64,000 nucleotides of DNA from Methylacidiphilales bacterium. Its GTDB lineage: Bacteria > Verrucomicrobiota > Verrucomicrobiia > Methylacidiphilales > UBA1321. Under the pieces are notes generated by a model, which was given only the letters and a program-made list of their open reading frames with translations, did no database searches and had not been told where the DNA came from. Where the stretch lies: positions 30,766 to 94,765 of the forward strand of contig JAMFSY010000074.1 in NCBI GenBank assembly GCA_026225555.1. Direction: 5' to 3'. A program made the position numbers and the translations under genes. Below are positions 26,736 to 35,931 of the stretch, one piece after another (position 1 is the stretch's first letter; the number at the start of each line of letters is the position of its first letter).

Positions 26736-27746
26736 TTACAATCCCCGCTTCTCCATCAGAAGCGTCAGGTCAACGAGACGATTGGAAAACCCCCATTCGT
26801 TATCGTACCAGGCGAGAATCTTGACCAGCTTGCCACCTATTACCAAGGTCGAAAGCCCATCGATGATGGACGAACGCGGATCACCTTGGTAATCGCACGA
26901 TACCAAGGGCTCGTCGCTATAGCCCAGAATGCCTTGAAGAGGACCCGACTCCGCAGCGTTGCGAAAGGCCGCATTTATCTCGGCGACGGTCACTTCGCGC
27001 CTCAAGGTGACAGTCAAGTCGACAATGGAAACCACAGGTACCGGAACGCGCAGGGAATAGCCGGTCAGTCGGCCATCAAGCTCCGGAATAACCTTGCCGA
27101 GCGCTTTGGCTGCTCCACTGGAGTAGGGGACAATCGAAAGCGCCGCGGCCCGGGTTCCACGCAAATCAGTTTCCGGTTGGTCGTGAAGCGCCTGGCTGTT
27201 GGTATAAGCGTGCGTGGTGTTCATCAAACCGTACTCGATGCCGAAGGTCTGGTGGAGCACCAGGGCCACCGGCGCCAGGCCGTTGGTGGTACAACTCCCG
27301 TTGCTGACCACTTGATGGCGGGCCGGATCGTATTGTTCGTGGTTGACTCCCATCACCACCGTAATGTCGTCGTTCTTTCCCGGCGCGGAGATGATAACTC
27401 GCTTGGCTCCGCCCCTCACGATGTGCATTTCAGCCTTGGACCTATCGGTGAAGAAACCCGTCGCCTCGATCACGATGTCCACGCCAACACTCTTCCAAGG
27501 GATCGCGCCCGGATCGCGTTCTGAAAAGACACGGATGGGCCTGCCATCGATGAACAATCGGTCTTCACCAGCTTCGACCTTGGCGGCCAAGGTGCCCGAG
27601 AGCGAATCGTATTTCAAGAGATGGGCCAGCGTCTTGCTGTCCGTCAAATCATTGATCGCCTCGACTTGAAAATCGCTTCGACCGAGAGCGGCGCGCAAGA
27701 CATTCCGACCAATTCTTCCAAATCCGTTGATGCCGACTTTTACCAT
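26736..27746 (-). CDS. gap: Glyceraldehyde-3-phosphate dehydrogenase
   Basis: 336 residues from the ATG at 27746 ('MVKVGINGFGRIGRNVL'); the frame extends further upstream, but this is the universal GAPDH start and length. Rossmann NAD-binding motif GFGRIG, 'AINDLTD' for NAD contact, catalytic Cys in 'SNGSCTTNGLAP' (the usual second Cys, TNCLAP, is Gly here), 'YDNEWGFSNR' near the end. It catalyses the NAD-dependent oxidative phosphorylation of glyceraldehyde 3-phosphate in glycolysis. It stands alone, converging with the integrase. Confidence 0.95.
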   Translation of the reverse strand: MVKVGINGFGRIGRNVLRAALGRSDFQVEAINDLTDSKTLAHLLKYDSLSGTLAAKVEAGEDRLFIDGRPIRVFSERDPGAIPWKSVGVDIVIEATGFFTDRSKAEMHIVRGGAKRVIISAPGKNDDITVVMGVNHEQYDPARHQVVSNGSCTTNGLAPVALVLHQTFGIEYGLMNTTHAYTNSQALHDQPETDLRGTRAAALSIVPYSSGAAKALGKVIPELDGRLTGYSLRVPVPVVSIVDLTVTLRREVTVAEINAAFRNAAESGPLQGILGYSDEPLVSCDYQGDPRSSIIDGLSTLVIGGKLVKILAWYDNEWGFSNRLVDLTLLMEKRGL

Positions 27747-27771
27747 ATTGTGCTCCTTTGTTACCCTCTTT

Positions 27772-27987
27772 CTATAAGGTAGGTTTAGGAAGCGAATGGA
27801 CCTTTGCCCAGCGAGCAGCGATGGCTTTGCGGAGATGTTCCCGCTTTTTTTCGGTAACAGTTTTGCCGCCCTTGGAGGCAATGGAGGCAAGGTGGGCGAG
27901 CTTTTTCGGAGTGACAGTCTTGCCGCCCTTGGCCCCGGCTGCGGCGCGAACTTTCCGCACGGCTTCATTGGGCTTCAATTCCGGCAT
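27772..27987 (-). CDS. Small basic protein with KGGKTVT repeats
   Basis: 71 residues, strongly basic, with two copies of 'KGGKTVTxKK' and a helical C-terminus ('EHLRKAIAARWAK'). It lies 25 bases upstream of gap on the same strand and may share its transcript. Short Lys/Gly-rich proteins of this type occur in soil bacteria as stress-induced or nucleic-acid-binding proteins; a specific role is not shown. Confidence 0.6.
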   Translation of the reverse strand: MPELKPNEAVRKVRAAAGAKGGKTVTPKKLAHLASIASKGGKTVTEKKREHLRKAIAARWAKVHSLPKPTL

Positions 27988-28096
27988 GGTTTCCTAGTCT
28001 GGCTCATCAAGCGGCAAGAGCAAGTTTGGTTTGGTCTGGATTTTTTTGACATGGGCAAAAGAACTTATATTCTGAGGCGAGGCCAGAAGAACTTTT

Positions 28097-28315
28097 ATGA
28101 TACCAGGCGATAAGGTTGAATTGAAAATTCCTCGCGACAAGTACGACAAAATTCGACGAGTGGTCGAATACACGGAGTACACGGTAAACGAGGTAATTCT
28201 GGCGCTCATGGTGATAGCTATTCCTATTTCCAAAGAAGAAATGGATTTACTGGGATTGACCGAGATTGTCCAAACAGTCAAAGCCGCTATCGACGAATTA
28301 GACTTGGCGACGTAA
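28097..28315 (+). CDS. Small hypothetical protein
   Basis: 72 residues: a basic first half ('KIPRDKYDKIRRVVEY'), a short hydrophobic stretch ('VILALMVIAIPI') and an acidic helical end. It is followed directly by a GH31 gene fragment. No family recognised. Confidence 0.4.
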   Translation: MIPGDKVELKIPRDKYDKIRRVVEYTEYTVNEVILALMVIAIPISKEEMDLLGLTEIVQTVKAAIDELDLAT

Positions 28316-28317
28316 CC

Positions 28318-28803
28318 GGCGTGGCGCCCGTCAATCAGCAGGGTGCCACTACGCGGCCGGTCTATCTTCCCGGGGTTCGGTGGTTTCCCTTTGAAACGAC
28401 CACGCCGTTGGAGGGCAACCAAACAATCAATGCGACCGCCAAGCTTGATGAAATTCCCATCTACGTGCGCGCTGGCACGATTCTTCCTCTGGGGCCGATC
28501 GTTCAAAACACGGACGAACTGCCCGGCGGACCTCTCGACCTGCAAATTTACCCCGGGAAGGACGCAACCTTCACTTTGGTCGAGGACGATGGAGAGACCA
28601 ATCAGTATCAAAAAGGGGCTTTCCGAAAGACCCGTTTCACTTGGGACGACTCCACCCGGCAATTGAGTTGGATCACGGAAGGAAACTACTCCGGTCAACA
28701 TGCGTTCAAGGAAATGATCGTCTCGCTATTCGAATCTTCGGGAAAAAAGAAGCTGAATGTAACTCTTAGTCCTCAGGGATCGCTCCGCATCCCTTCCTCT
28801 TAA
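28318..28803 (+). pseudogene. Fragment of a GH31-type alpha-glycosidase (C-terminal end)
   Basis: About 160 residues matching only the C-terminal beta domains of glycoside hydrolase family 31: 'LPGVRWFPFETTTPLEGNQ' and 'IPIYVRAGTILPLGPIVQ' then 'PLDLQIYPGKDATFTLVED'. The catalytic barrel (several hundred residues upstream) is missing and the preceding sequence is another gene. A degraded remnant or a misjoined contig. Confidence 0.8.
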
Positions 28804-28823
28804 ATCACACGCCATTAAATACC

Positions 28824-29022
28824 ATGAATTCTGATGCTGAAAAGATGTTGAACTTTCCCCTGACCCGCCGCCGCTTGCTCGGATACGGAGCAGGGGTCGC
28901 CGCCGCCACTTTCGCCTCGACGTTTTTGCCGCCTAATCTCCGGCGGGCGTTGGTCCAGACCCCTCCGCAGGGCGGTTCGTTTCAAGACATCAAACATGTC
29001 GTCCTGCTCATGCAGGAAAACC
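28824..29022 (+). pseudogene. Phospholipase C-type phosphoesterase, N-terminal fragment
   Basis: Encodes a Tat-type signal ('LTRRRLLGYGAGVAAATF') followed by 'IKHVVLLMQENR', the canonical beginning of secreted phospholipase C/phosphoesterase family proteins. After the ENR codons the plus-strand sequence no longer fits the family; the continuation ('SFDHYFGTLAGVRG') is on the opposite strand at the far end of the next segment. Confidence 0.75.
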
Positions 29023-29747
29023 GCGGGCAAGCTATCACTGAGCACATCCTTTCGGAATTGGTCCTCAGCCGAAGGCGTCATCGCTTTGGTGTTGAGAGGA
29101 GAGCCCGGCGCGGCCTCCTCATATTGGGGGAAACAACCGAGCACGTTGAACCCAAAATTCATCGTGTCCATCTGCCCCTCGGTCACTTCTTTTTTCGTCT
29201 CCCGATGATAGACTTTCCAGCTGACGCCGGCCTCCTCGAGCCTTTCAGGATAAGTCTTCCACTTGGCTCCGTAGGGCGGTGGGCGGTTGCCCATCATCGC
29301 CCCCTCCTCTGTTCCGAGCGGGTGGTTTGTTCCGGTCATCCAATACAGGCGATTCGGATAGGTCGGCCCCATGACGGAGCAGTGATACGCGTCACAAATG
29401 GTGAACGCCTCCGCCAAGGCAAAGTGAAAGGGAATATCGGCCCGGGTGAAGTGCCCCATCACGTAGGGTCCATTGGCCTTATCCGCCTGGCGATGGGCCG
29501 GAAGCCAGTTATCCATCTTGCCTCCGTTCCAGGATTCGTGCTGCGTTTTCCAACCATGGTTGGTGGAGGGCAGCTTTTGTGCGTTGCTGCTGGAGGTGTC
29601 CAAATGGAACGGCAGCAGGTAGCCGTCGGCACTGACCTCGTCCGGCTGATGGAAAACCGACTTGCCGCTGGCGAGCTGCAACGCGTTGGGATCATTAAAT
29701 CCGCGCACGCCCGCGAGAGTGCCAAAATAATGGTCGAAGGAGCGATT
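29023..29747 (-). pseudogene. Phospholipase C-type phosphoesterase, inverted middle fragment
   Basis: Read on the minus strand from about 29747 it gives 'NRSFDHYFGTLAGVRGFND', then 'CDAYHCSVMGPTYPNRLYWM' and ends near 'FRKDVLSDSLPAV', i.e. the body of the enzyme whose N-terminus lies on the plus strand at 28824-29022. The C-terminal third is absent. The join falls inside the conserved ENRSFDHYFG motif, which points to an inversion with loss, or to an assembly join. Confidence 0.75.
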
Positions 29748-30353
29748 TCCTGGCTCTATGAAATCATCTTTGCTTCGCCGCGATTCAGTTTAATCACGGG
29801 AGCGGCCTATTGGCTGTCGGAAACGCCCTACGTTCCCGGATCAAAATCATGGGACAACAGCAAGCATCCCCGGGTGGTGAATTGGATGCGGTTGCAAGAT
29901 ATGGCCTCGGGCGTTCAATTTCGCATTCTCAATACGCATTTCGATCAAAAGGGGCAGGTGGCCAGGGAGCATTCGGCCGATATGGTGGTGAACGACGCTC
30001 GCGCGTTCCCCTCCGACTTTCCCCAGATATTCACGGGCGATCTTAATGCCGACGAACCCAACAAGGCTCTCGATATCCTCAGGGCGGGAGGATGGCTGGA
30101 CACATGGGCCACGCTATATGGCCCCGGGCAGCCAGGATTCACCGCGCACGACTTTCTCGGAAGCAACTTTGTCGCGAAGGGCAAGCTGGGGCATACGGGG
30201 AAGATCGATTGGATTTTTTGCCGGGGAAACGTGACACCCATTTGGTCCAAGATCATCCGGGATCAGCAGAATGGAATCTATCCCAGCGATCACTATTTCG
30301 TCGTCGCCGAACTTCAGATTCAGCCCTCGCTCGCGGAGGAAGGAGCGAAATGA
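29748..30353 (+). pseudogene. Endonuclease/exonuclease/phosphatase-family C-terminal fragment
   Basis: The frame gives 'YWLSETPYVPGSKSWDN', 'FRILNTHFDQKGQVAREHS', 'IFTGDLNADEPNKALDIL' and 'GKIDWIFCRGN...YPSDHYFVVAELQI', the metal-binding and catalytic motifs (N-x-H, GD-x-N, SDH) of EEP-type nucleases and phosphatases. The N-terminal strand with the first Glu is missing. Its stop overlaps the next gene's start (ATGA), so this junction on the right is natural while the left one is not. Confidence 0.75.
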
Positions 30354-31534
30354 AATTTTTTGGCCCGGGTTTCCGTCTTTATAAGGAGAGGGCAATCACC
30401 CTTTTTATTTTCATCGGCATTGCTGTCCTGCCTTCTCTTCGTGGGGCGGATACTTCGGTTACGATAAACCCTCCAGCCCCGTCACGTCAGCCGCCCCTGG
30501 TGACATCGGTCACGGACGCTGCGGCCTTGCCTATCGCCGTGGCGACGACCGACCCAAACATTTGCTATCTATTAGGTCGATTCGATACATCCAGGGGAGA
30601 TCCACGTTGTTCGTGGACAGCCAGCACGATCCTGCTGAAATTCCAGGGCACCGCCCTCGTCGCGCGGATGGAGGACACCGGTCTTAATTATTGGGAGGTG
30701 GAGATCGACGGGAAGGCCGTCCGGAAAATGGCCTTGGGCATAGGCTCGCATCTTTACGAGATTGCCTCGGGCTTGCCCGCGGGCCCGCACACCATCCGGC
30801 TGGTTCGCGTGACGGAGGCGGAATGGGGCCCAACCCAGATTCACGGTTTTCAACTCAACCAAGGTGGTGCGCTCTTGCCCGCCGAGGCGCCCGCCCATCG
30901 GTTGGAAGTGATCGGTGACTCGATTAGCTGCGGAAACGATATGGAGGGCCAGCCCAACGACCCGGAGAATATCGGGGAGAATGGCTATTTGAGTTATGGT
31001 GAAGTCGCCGCTCGCCGCCTTGATCTCGATTACCGCTGCGTGTCCTGGTCGGGCCGTAGGATGTGGCCCAACAAAACCGTGCCTTCGGTTTACGACAAGA
31101 CGATTCCGACCGAGGCTGACAGCAAGTGGGATTTTTCTCAATGGATGCCTGAGGTGATCCTAATCAATCTCTCCACCAATGATTTCAATCTCAAACACGG
31201 ACTCACTCTGGACGAAGCTGGATGGACGGCCGGCTACGAGAAATTTATCGGCCAGTTGCGCAGCCATTTTCCTCGGGCTGAGATTTATTGTGCCAGCAGC
31301 CCCATGCTCACGGGCGATAAACTAGTCTCTTCCAAAGCTTATCTCCAGAAGGTGATTGCTGATCTCAATACCGCCGGTGACACGAAGGTCCAGTATCTCG
31401 AGTTTGATCACGAGGATCCGATCGACGGAATTGGCATTCGCAACCATCCAAACGCAAAGACCCATCACATCATGGGAGATAAACTGGCTGGGCGACTCGC
31501 AAAGAACCTGGGATGGACCATGACCACCCCCTAA
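30350..31534 (+). CDS. SGNH hydrolase, CE2-type carbohydrate esterase
   Basis: 394 residues from the ATG at 30350, with an N-terminal signal peptide ('LFIFIGIAVLPSLRGADT'). A beta-sandwich half (about 60-200) precedes the SGNH half with 'LEVIGDSISCGND' (nucleophile Ser), 'LINLSTNDFN' (Asn block) and 'NHPNAKTHHIMGDKL' (catalytic His), the two-domain layout of CE2 acetyl esterases. Probably removes acetyl groups from plant polysaccharides outside the cytoplasm. Together with the upstream GH31 and EEP remnants it suggests a former polysaccharide-use cluster. Confidence 0.8.
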   Translation: MKFFGPGFRLYKERAITLFIFIGIAVLPSLRGADTSVTINPPAPSRQPPLVTSVTDAAALPIAVATTDPNICYLLGRFDTSRGDPRCSWTASTILLKFQGTALVARMEDTGLNYWEVEIDGKAVRKMALGIGSHLYEIASGLPAGPHTIRLVRVTEAEWGPTQIHGFQLNQGGALLPAEAPAHRLEVIGDSISCGNDMEGQPNDPENIGENGYLSYGEVAARRLDLDYRCVSWSGRRMWPNKTVPSVYDKTIPTEADSKWDFSQWMPEVILINLSTNDFNLKHGLTLDEAGWTAGYEKFIGQLRSHFPRAEIYCASSPMLTGDKLVSSKAYLQKVIADLNTAGDTKVQYLEFDHEDPIDGIGIRNHPNAKTHHIMGDKLAGRLAKNLGWTMTTP

Positions 31535-31662
31535 ACGGACGTCGAGGATCAGACGTTTTGCCTGTTTGCGGATAGATTTCGAAATGGGGCTTGGAGTTGG
31601 CAGAAGATCGTAGATGATGACATTTCCGCGATAGCGGCAAAGTCATCTCACGAGTATTTTTT

Positions 31663-33339
31663 ATGGAAATCTGGTCTCAAAATTACGATCCATTTGGAAA
31701 TATTTTTGTTTCGGCTTTGGTTGCAGCGGTTCCGGCGATTCTTCTCATCGGACTGATCGCTCTGCTTGAAGTGAAGATTCACTTTGCCGCCCTGATCGCG
31801 CTGGCCGCCTCCCTGGTCCTCGCCTTGGTGATCTACCACATGCCAGCCAGTGCCGTGACCGCGAGCACGGTGTATGGCGCGGCTTATGGCTTGTTTCCTA
31901 TCGGCTGGCTCGTGCTCAATATTATCTTTCTCTACCAGCTCACGGTGAAGCGCGGACTGTTCGATATTTTGCGGGATAGCCTCGCCCGGGTTGCGCCGGA
32001 TCCGCGCATTCAGCTCATTCTGATTGCCTTTGCCTTCGGCGCATTTTTGGAAGGGATGTCGGGATTCGGCGCGCCGGTGGCAATCACGGCGGCCATTCTG
32101 ATTCAACTCGGCTTCAAGCCTCTCCAGGCAGCTGGCCTGACCCTTGTCGCGAACACAGCCCCGGTCGCCTTCGGGTCGCTAGGAATCCCAATTACCACGC
32201 TTCAACAGGTGACCGACCTGAATCTCCTGGCGCTTTCGGCCACGGTCGGCGCGCAGTTGGTGATTTTCTCGCTCTCGATTCCCTTTGTCATCCTCATCAT
32301 GCTTTGCGGTTGGCGCGGTCTCTTCGGTGTCTGGCCTGCCGCCCTGGTGGCGGGCCTTTCCTACACCGTTCCTCAATTTCTAGTTTCGACTTATCACGGT
32401 CCGTGGCTCGCGGCGCCTATCGCGGGACTCTCCGCCCTGGGCTCGCTGGTCGTCCTTCTTCGTTTCTGGAAACCCAAGGTACTCTGGGCCTTCAATGGCG
32501 AGGGCGAGCTTGGCCCGGAAAGGGGAGGAAGCGTCAATCCGCGGCTGACTCCGGCAGGAGCGCCTGCTTCCGGCCGTTCGGTGTTCTTGGCCTGGATGCC
32601 ATGGGGGCTTCTAACCCTTGTGCTGCTGGTCTGGGGCGTGCCGCTCTTTCAAACGGCCATTGATCGGATCTTCTCGGCAGAGTTCCCCATGCCTTACCTG
32701 CATCAACTGGTGCGCCGCATGCCGCCGATCGAGGTCGCCCAGGCCGCTCCGATCAATGCCATCTTCAAGTTCCATTTTCTTTCTTCCACGGGAACGGGCA
32801 CTTTTCTCGCGGCCGTCGCAACCGGTTTCCTGATCGGTTTTTCGTGGCGTGAAATGATCCGGCTCTATCTCGAGACGATCTGGCGGATTCGCCTTTCCCT
32901 TCTCACCATTGCCACGATGCTGGCGCTGGGCAACGTCACACGTTATTGCGGGACGGATGGTACTATGGGGCTGGCCTTGGCGCACACGGGCTCCTTTTAT
33001 CCCTTCTTTGGGCCGTTGCTGGGTTGGGTGGGCGCCGCCATTACCGGTTCTGATACTTCCTCCAACGTTCTCTTTGGAAGCCTGCAAAAAATCACCGCGC
33101 AGCAGGTGGGCGTCAGCGCCGTTCTCATGTGCGCGGCCAATACCTGCGGCGGCGTCATGGGCAAGATGATCAGTTCGCAAAGCATCGTGGTGGCCAGCAC
33201 TGCCATGAATTGGTATGGGCATGAAAGCCGCATCCTCCGTTATGTTTTCCTGCCCAGCGTCATTTTGGCGATTCTGGTCGGACTCCTGGTTTACCTGGAG
33301 GCCTACTTCATCCCATTTACCTACATGGTGGCGAAATAG
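31663..33339 (+). CDS. lctP: L-lactate permease
   Basis: 558 residues, the usual size, with about 13 hydrophobic segments. 'GAFLEGMSGFGAPVAITAA' is the signature of the LctP family, followed by 'LGIPITTLQQVT' and 'GSDTSSNVLFGSLQ' in the second half. It imports lactate (or glycolate) with protons across the inner membrane. No lactate dehydrogenase lies beside it here. Standalone transcription unit. Confidence 0.93.
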   Translation: MEIWSQNYDPFGNIFVSALVAAVPAILLIGLIALLEVKIHFAALIALAASLVLALVIYHMPASAVTASTVYGAAYGLFPIGWLVLNIIFLYQLTVKRGLFDILRDSLARVAPDPRIQLILIAFAFGAFLEGMSGFGAPVAITAAILIQLGFKPLQAAGLTLVANTAPVAFGSLGIPITTLQQVTDLNLLALSATVGAQLVIFSLSIPFVILIMLCGWRGLFGVWPAALVAGLSYTVPQFLVSTYHGPWLAAPIAGLSALGSLVVLLRFWKPKVLWAFNGEGELGPERGGSVNPRLTPAGAPASGRSVFLAWMPWGLLTLVLLVWGVPLFQTAIDRIFSAEFPMPYLHQLVRRMPPIEVAQAAPINAIFKFHFLSSTGTGTFLAAVATGFLIGFSWREMIRLYLETIWRIRLSLLTIATMLALGNVTRYCGTDGTMGLALAHTGSFYPFFGPLLGWVGAAITGSDTSSNVLFGSLQKITAQQVGVSAVLMCAANTCGGVMGKMISSQSIVVASTAMNWYGHESRILRYVFLPSVILAILVGLLVYLEAYFIPFTYMVAK

Positions 33340-33454
33340 GAATCTGCCCTCATCGGAAAGATGCGCGGATGGCATCGCGGTGCCGCAGCTTTGACAGAAG
33401 AGAAAACCGGGGCGATGGTTCGTGCTTTCCCACCCCATTCTTTCTTATCAAAAC

Positions 33455-34135
33455 ATGAAAAATAATACGATCCAGCTCATCGCCGCCGACGGTCATCAAC
33501 TCGACGCTTACCTAAATGTTGTTCCTTCCGCCCAGGCGGGAGTGGTCATTTTGCAGGAGATCTTCGGGGTCAATCACCATATCCGTTCCGTGGTGGATCG
33601 CTTCGCCGCCGAGGGATTCACGACGATTGCTCCGGCGATATTCGACCGTGTCAAACGCGGAGTCGAACTCGGCTACGATGAGAAGGGAATGGAGGAGGGG
33701 AAGAAAATCGCCTACGGCCTCGCCCCCGAAAAGCTTTTGCAGGACATCGAGGCGGCGATGCAATTCCTCCGCGGTCAACTCGACCTCCCCAAGGTCGGCA
33801 TCAGCGGCTATTGTTTCGGCGGCAGCTATGCATGGGTCAGTGCCACGCAATTGCGGCCCAACGCGGCCGTCTGCTACTACGGCTCACAGGTGGCCAAAAC
33901 CGCCCAGGAGACGCCACATTGCCCGGTCATCATGCACTTCGGAAAGAACGATCACGGCATTCCACTTTCGGACGTGGAGAAGATTCGCACCGCTCATCCT
34001 GAAATTCCCGTCTACGTGTATGAGGCGGGCCACGGCTTCAGTTGCGACGAGCGGCCCAGCTTTGCGCCGGAAGCTGCCACGTTGGCTTTCTCCCGCACGA
34101 TCGAGTTCCTGAAGAAGAATCTGCTTCAATCGTGA
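33455..34135 (+). CDS. Dienelactone hydrolase family protein
   Basis: 226 residues from the ATG at 33455 (a start at 33422 is less likely). Alpha/beta hydrolase with 'VVILQEIFGVNHHIRSV', the nucleophile Cys in 'GISGYCFGGSYAW', Asp in 'FGKNDHGIP' and His in 'YEAGHGFSCDERPS'. Members hydrolyse dienelactones or related esters in aromatic degradation or housekeeping detoxification. Its 3' end overlaps the convergent PEP-CTERM gene by ten bases, and a second copy of its C-terminal coding sequence remains at 35079-35153. Confidence 0.9.
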   Translation: MKNNTIQLIAADGHQLDAYLNVVPSAQAGVVILQEIFGVNHHIRSVVDRFAAEGFTTIAPAIFDRVKRGVELGYDEKGMEEGKKIAYGLAPEKLLQDIEAAMQFLRGQLDLPKVGISGYCFGGSYAWVSATQLRPNAAVCYYGSQVAKTAQETPHCPVIMHFGKNDHGIPLSDVEKIRTAHPEIPVYVYEAGHGFSCDERPSFAPEAATLAFSRTIEFLKKNLLQS

Positions 34136-35067
34136 GTTACACGGTAAAGGCGCCAAAAGCCCAACAGAATGAGTGCGCACAGCAGTAACGTCCCAATGGA
34201 GGGCTCGGGAACGTCCTCAACCACAAGCGCGCTTGGACCGTCGTTCAATCCTGTCACGAGGGAGGCGTTTACGGTATCTCCCGAAGTCGTGTATTCGCCA
34301 ATACTGTCGGTACCCTCTTGGGTGACATAAATATCTGATCCATCTACCGCGATGCCATCGGGCTCACCCAAACCGGAGATGAGTGATGCGTTCACCGTAG
34401 CTCCGGAAGTCGTATATTCACTCACCGTTCCATGAGCCGAGTTCGTGATAAATATATCCGATCCCGAAACCGCAATGCCAAAAGGTTGACCCAAGCCCGA
34501 CACCAGAGCGGTATTCACGGCTACACCGGATGTCGTGTACTCTCCGATCGTGCCACCGAGAGTACCCACATTTGTAATAAATATATCTGATCCAGATATC
34601 GTGATTCCCTGAGGCTCATTCAGTCCCGATATGAACGAAGGATTCACGAGAATACCTGAAGTGGTATATTCTGAAACCTCACCTTCGCCGGTATTAACGA
34701 CAAGCAAGTTCGAGCCGAAGACCGCGATGCCATTGGGATTGTTTAATCCCGTTACCAGCGATGTATTTACGATCGATCCGGAAGTCGTATATTCCGCAAC
34801 TGTCCCAAGGGCTTCGTTCGTGACAAACATATCTGATCCCGATATCGCGAGACCGGCCGGATCGCCTAGTCCTGTGGAAACAAGCTGGGAATTTATCGTG
34901 GCTCCGGAAAGCGAATATTCTCCCACTGAGTACGTATCTCCCGTGTGATTGGTGCCGTAATTAGTGACGAAAATTTGTCCATGGACGGTGCCAATGGCGA
35001 GCAAACTGGCGAGTACGCTGTAGAGTTCCTTTCTAGAAATCATGCCGGATAGTTTCATTACTCTCAA
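34126..35067 (-). CDS. PEP-CTERM protein with beta-propeller-like repeats
   Basis: 313 residues with a signal peptide near residues 8-31 and six or more repeats of about 40 residues of the type 'GIAVSGSDIFITN...EYTTSG', probably a propeller blade. It ends with 'VPEPSIGTLL', a hydrophobic helix and a basic tail, the classical PEP-CTERM sorting signal for exosortase-mediated export and processing in the outer envelope. The exosortase seen in this window (XrtH) is normally specific for IPTL-CTERM, so another enzyme is probably needed. Confidence 0.85.
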   Translation of the reverse strand: MRVMKLSGMISRKELYSVLASLLAIGTVHGQIFVTNYGTNHTGDTYSVGEYSLSGATINSQLVSTGLGDPAGLAISGSDMFVTNEALGTVAEYTTSGSIVNTSLVTGLNNPNGIAVFGSNLLVVNTGEGEVSEYTTSGILVNPSFISGLNEPQGITISGSDIFITNVGTLGGTIGEYTTSGVAVNTALVSGLGQPFGIAVSGSDIFITNSAHGTVSEYTTSGATVNASLISGLGEPDGIAVDGSDIYVTQEGTDSIGEYTTSGDTVNASLVTGLNDGPSALVVEDVPEPSIGTLLLCALILLGFWRLYRVTHD

Positions 35068-35078
35068 TGGATGAAAAG

Positions 35079-35153
35079 CTCTTTGCGACGGAAGCGGCCG
35101 CGCTGGCCTTCTCTCGGACGATCGAGTTCCTGAAGAAGAATCTGCTGCCGTAA
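35079..35153 (+). pseudogene. Remnant of a second dienelactone hydrolase gene (3' end)
   Basis: 'EAAALAFSRTIEFLKKNLLP' followed by a stop: it matches the C-terminus of the hydrolase at 33455-34135 almost exactly, including 'RTIEFLKKNLL' and long nucleotide identity. The rest of the gene is absent. It suggests that the hydrolase end was duplicated and separated by the PEP-CTERM gene. Confidence 0.8.
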
Positions 35154-35162
35154 CTTCCGCCG

Positions 35163-35192
35163 GGCGCGGCGGAATCTTACTTTCGCCGCGCC
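35163..35192 (-). terminator. Hairpin overlapping the smpB stop codon
   Basis: GGCGCGGCG at 35163-35171 pairs with CGCCGCGCC at 35184-35192 around a 12-base loop that includes the smpB stop (35177-35179). A strong GC stem without a clear U run; likely ends smpB transcription. Confidence 0.5.
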
Positions 35193-35632
35193 TGTTTGAG
35201 GGCCTGATCGATCTCCCGTTTGGCGACGGCTTTTTTCAAATCCTGTCGCTTGTCGCGCACGTTCTTGCCCACACCCACGCCGAGCAGGACCTTCAGGCGG
35301 CGGTTCTTCCAGTACATTTTCAGAGCAACCAGCGTGCGTCCCTTGATCGAGATGAGGCTGAATAATTTTCGGATCTCGCGCCGATGGAGAAGAAGGCGCC
35401 GGACGGCCTTGGGTTCGTGGTTGAAAATATTGGCCTGTTTGTAGGGCTGGATATCGAGCTGATAAAGCCACGCCTCGTTCTTTTCGATGCGTGCGAACGC
35501 CTCGGTCAGGTTGCCCTGGCCGGCCCGGAGGGATTTGACCTCGCTGCCGCACAGGACCAGCCCGGCTTCGTAGGTTTCCAGAATCTGGTAATCCCGCATG
35601 GCCTTGCGGTTGGTAATTAAATCTTCGCCCAT
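35177..35632 (-). CDS. smpB: SsrA-binding protein SmpB
   Basis: 151 residues from the ATG at 35632 ('MGEDLITNRKAMRDY'); a start five codons earlier is possible. Family motifs: 'YEAGLVLCGSEVKSLR' and 'NHEPKAVRRLLLHRREI', 'KGRTLVALKMYWKNRRLKV', and the basic C-terminal tail that enters the ribosome. It escorts tmRNA to stalled ribosomes. The ssrA gene is not visible in this window. Confidence 0.95.
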   Translation of the reverse strand: MGEDLITNRKAMRDYQILETYEAGLVLCGSEVKSLRAGQGNLTEAFARIEKNEAWLYQLDIQPYKQANIFNHEPKAVRRLLLHRREIRKLFSLISIKGRTLVALKMYWKNRRLKVLLGVGVGKNVRDKRQDLKKAVAKREIDQALKQARRK

Positions 35633-35904
35633 AGCTTTTTCCGTCAATTCAACAAAGCCTCATCGAGCCGGATTGTCGAGAGCCGTGATCTTCCCTGGAC
35701 GCGAATCTCCCAAGTTATTCATAGGTTATTCACAATTTCGGGTATCCCGCTTTCTTGCAAAAATCCCGACCCAGGTCCGGAAGGGCGTACAGCCTGCCCT
35801 AAAACTAGTCGATTTGAGCCGCGAAAGCCGTCTTTAAGGGATTTCAGGGCCACCCAGTCTGAGATTTCGTCCGAAGTTATGAACAACCTGAACAAGTCGA
35901 AAAA

Positions 35905-35931
35905 AAATGGTGCGCGGTACAGGGTTCGAAC
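35905..35931 (+). repeat. attL: 27-bp copy of the tRNA-Val 3' end
   Basis: The 27 bases from AAATGG to TTCGAAC are identical to 55795-55821, where they form the 3' end of tRNA-Val(GAC) and its flank, in the same orientation. The match stops inside the T arm. This direct repeat marks the left edge of the tRNA-Val island. Confidence 0.9.

Noticed and set aside
26721..27524. Long plus-strand open frame over gap
   Set aside because: Antisense to a well-conserved GAPDH gene; no start signal or family feature.
27994..28701. Minus-strand open frame of 235 residues
   Set aside because: Lies opposite the GH31 fragment and the 72-residue gene; translation has no family features.
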